From an uncultured Eubacteriales bacterium (GTDB lineage: Bacteria > Bacillota > Clostridia > Christensenellales > Aristaeellaceae), in contig CACWZP010000008.1 of assembly GCA_902765395.1 (NCBI GenBank), forward strand, positions 1 to 64,000: a stretch of DNA of 64,000 bases. Reading direction: 5' to 3'. Under the pieces are notes generated by a model. It did not search any database. It was not told where the DNA came from and was given only the letters and a program-made list of their open reading frames with translations. Shown in pieces: positions 63,586-64,000 of the stretch. A program made the position numbers and the translations under genes. The first letter of the stretch is position 1. The number at the start of each line of letters is the position of its first letter.

Positions 63586-64000
63586 TCAGTCGAATGCGTA
63601 CATCAGGTTCAGGCAGTCCGGCGCGTCCGGGTCGACGTAGCCGGTGTCGGCAAAGCCTGCCTTTTCATAGAGGCGCAGCGCGGGCCGGTCGTCCCGCTTG
63701 ACGCACACCTCCACGCAGCCATACTTTCTTTCGGCCCGCAGGCGCGCGAGGATCAGCCGTAGCGCTTCGCCGCCGAAGCCACGCCGCTGGAAGCGGGCGT
63801 CGATCATGAACTGCTGCAAATCGTAGCAAGCGGGCGCCTCGTCCATGTCCTTCACCAGCGCCAGGCCAACCACCGCGCCATCGGCCTCGACGGCCCAAAC
63901 GCGGGCATTCTCCCGGCGATAGAGATAGCCCCGGGCGAGGATGCCATCGGCGGTGTCCAGGAAGCCCCGCTGCTCCGGGGCGACAGAGAGCGCCCGGGCG
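63586..64000 (-). CDS. GNAT-family N-acetyltransferase (5' end outside the window)
   Basis: The open frame continues to the window edge, giving at least 137 residues, starting ...ALSVAPEQRGFLDTADGILARGYLYRRENAR. The acetyl-CoA motif A is FMIDARFQRRGFGGEALRLIL, and motif B is RPALRLYEKAGFADTG. The substrate is unknown. Its start codon is not in the window. Confidence 0.88.
   Translation of the reverse strand, partial: ARALSVAPEQRGFLDTADGILARGYLYRRENARVWAVEADGAVVGLALVKDMDEAPACYDLQQFMIDARFQRRGFGGEALRLILARLRAERKYGCVEVCVKRDDRPALRLYEKAGFADTGYVDPDAPDCLNLMYAFD

Overview
The window is a 64 kb piece of a GC-rich Gram-positive (Firmicutes/Clostridia-type) chromosome. The evidence is the S10-spc-alpha ribosomal order with adk-map-KOW protein-infA-rpmJ and with rpsD between rpsK and rpoA, a zinc-type S14, an HPr kinase/phosphorylase, a riboflavin ECF transporter under an FMN riboswitch, lipoprotein signals, and strong sigma-A promoters (TTGACA-17-TATAAT) with GGAGG ribosome binding sites. 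Most genes have a very high third-position GC, which opens long meaningless antisense frames. A gut-type clostridial lineage is my inference; the sequence alone does not fix the genus.

Layout. 1-5.5 kb: the end of a toxin-antitoxin pair, then a K+ module in which a KdpD/KdpE-like sensor-regulator pair is co-transcribed with a Ktr/Trk channel subunit and faces its RCK subunit plus a 41-residue membrane peptide; no Kdp ATPase is present. 5.5-7.9 kb: a decayed mobile-element scar with a LexA-type box and a tyrosine-recombinase remnant, ending at elongator and initiator tRNA-Met genes. 8-10.7 kb: PadR regulator with twin palindromic operators, CPBP protease, cinA. 10.9-14.5 kb: polysaccharide ABC exporter and a pyruvyltransferase. 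14.6-20 kb: ybaB-recR, galE, a DUF4342 protein and a two-component system. 20-26.9 kb: riboflavin importer, a secreted protein and a carbohydrate ABC importer operon. 27-38.5 kb: a degenerate mannitol-dehydrogenase-family protein, PAP2 phosphatase, M32 and M20 peptidases, an AlgX/DHHW-like protein, ROK kinase, HprK, a Cof hydrolase, an RluA enzyme, a holin-like protein and an HD protein. 38.9-44 kb: a 1703-residue RND transporter with a huge coiled-coil insertion carrying about 14 PAETEA repeats. 45.6-63 kb: the ribosomal protein superoperon, interrupted after rpmJ by a terminator and a convergent membrane-protein gene, and carrying repeat elements in two spacers. 63.2-64 kb: a nuclease-like protein and a partial GNAT acetyltransferase.

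A second layer runs through the spacers. Several families of small interspersed elements are visible: AACTCT-tract elements and GGGAACAGG-tract elements that share a CGCGGCAGC core, arrays of tiny hairpins separated by AATTCAT-like spacers, a hairpin followed by GGCGCTCAA, and a 147 bp inverted-repeat element between rpsD and rpoA. The most unusual protein is the RND transporter; the most unusual regulatory DNA is the 19 bp perfect inverted repeat between the divergent K+ transcripts and the twin PadR operators.
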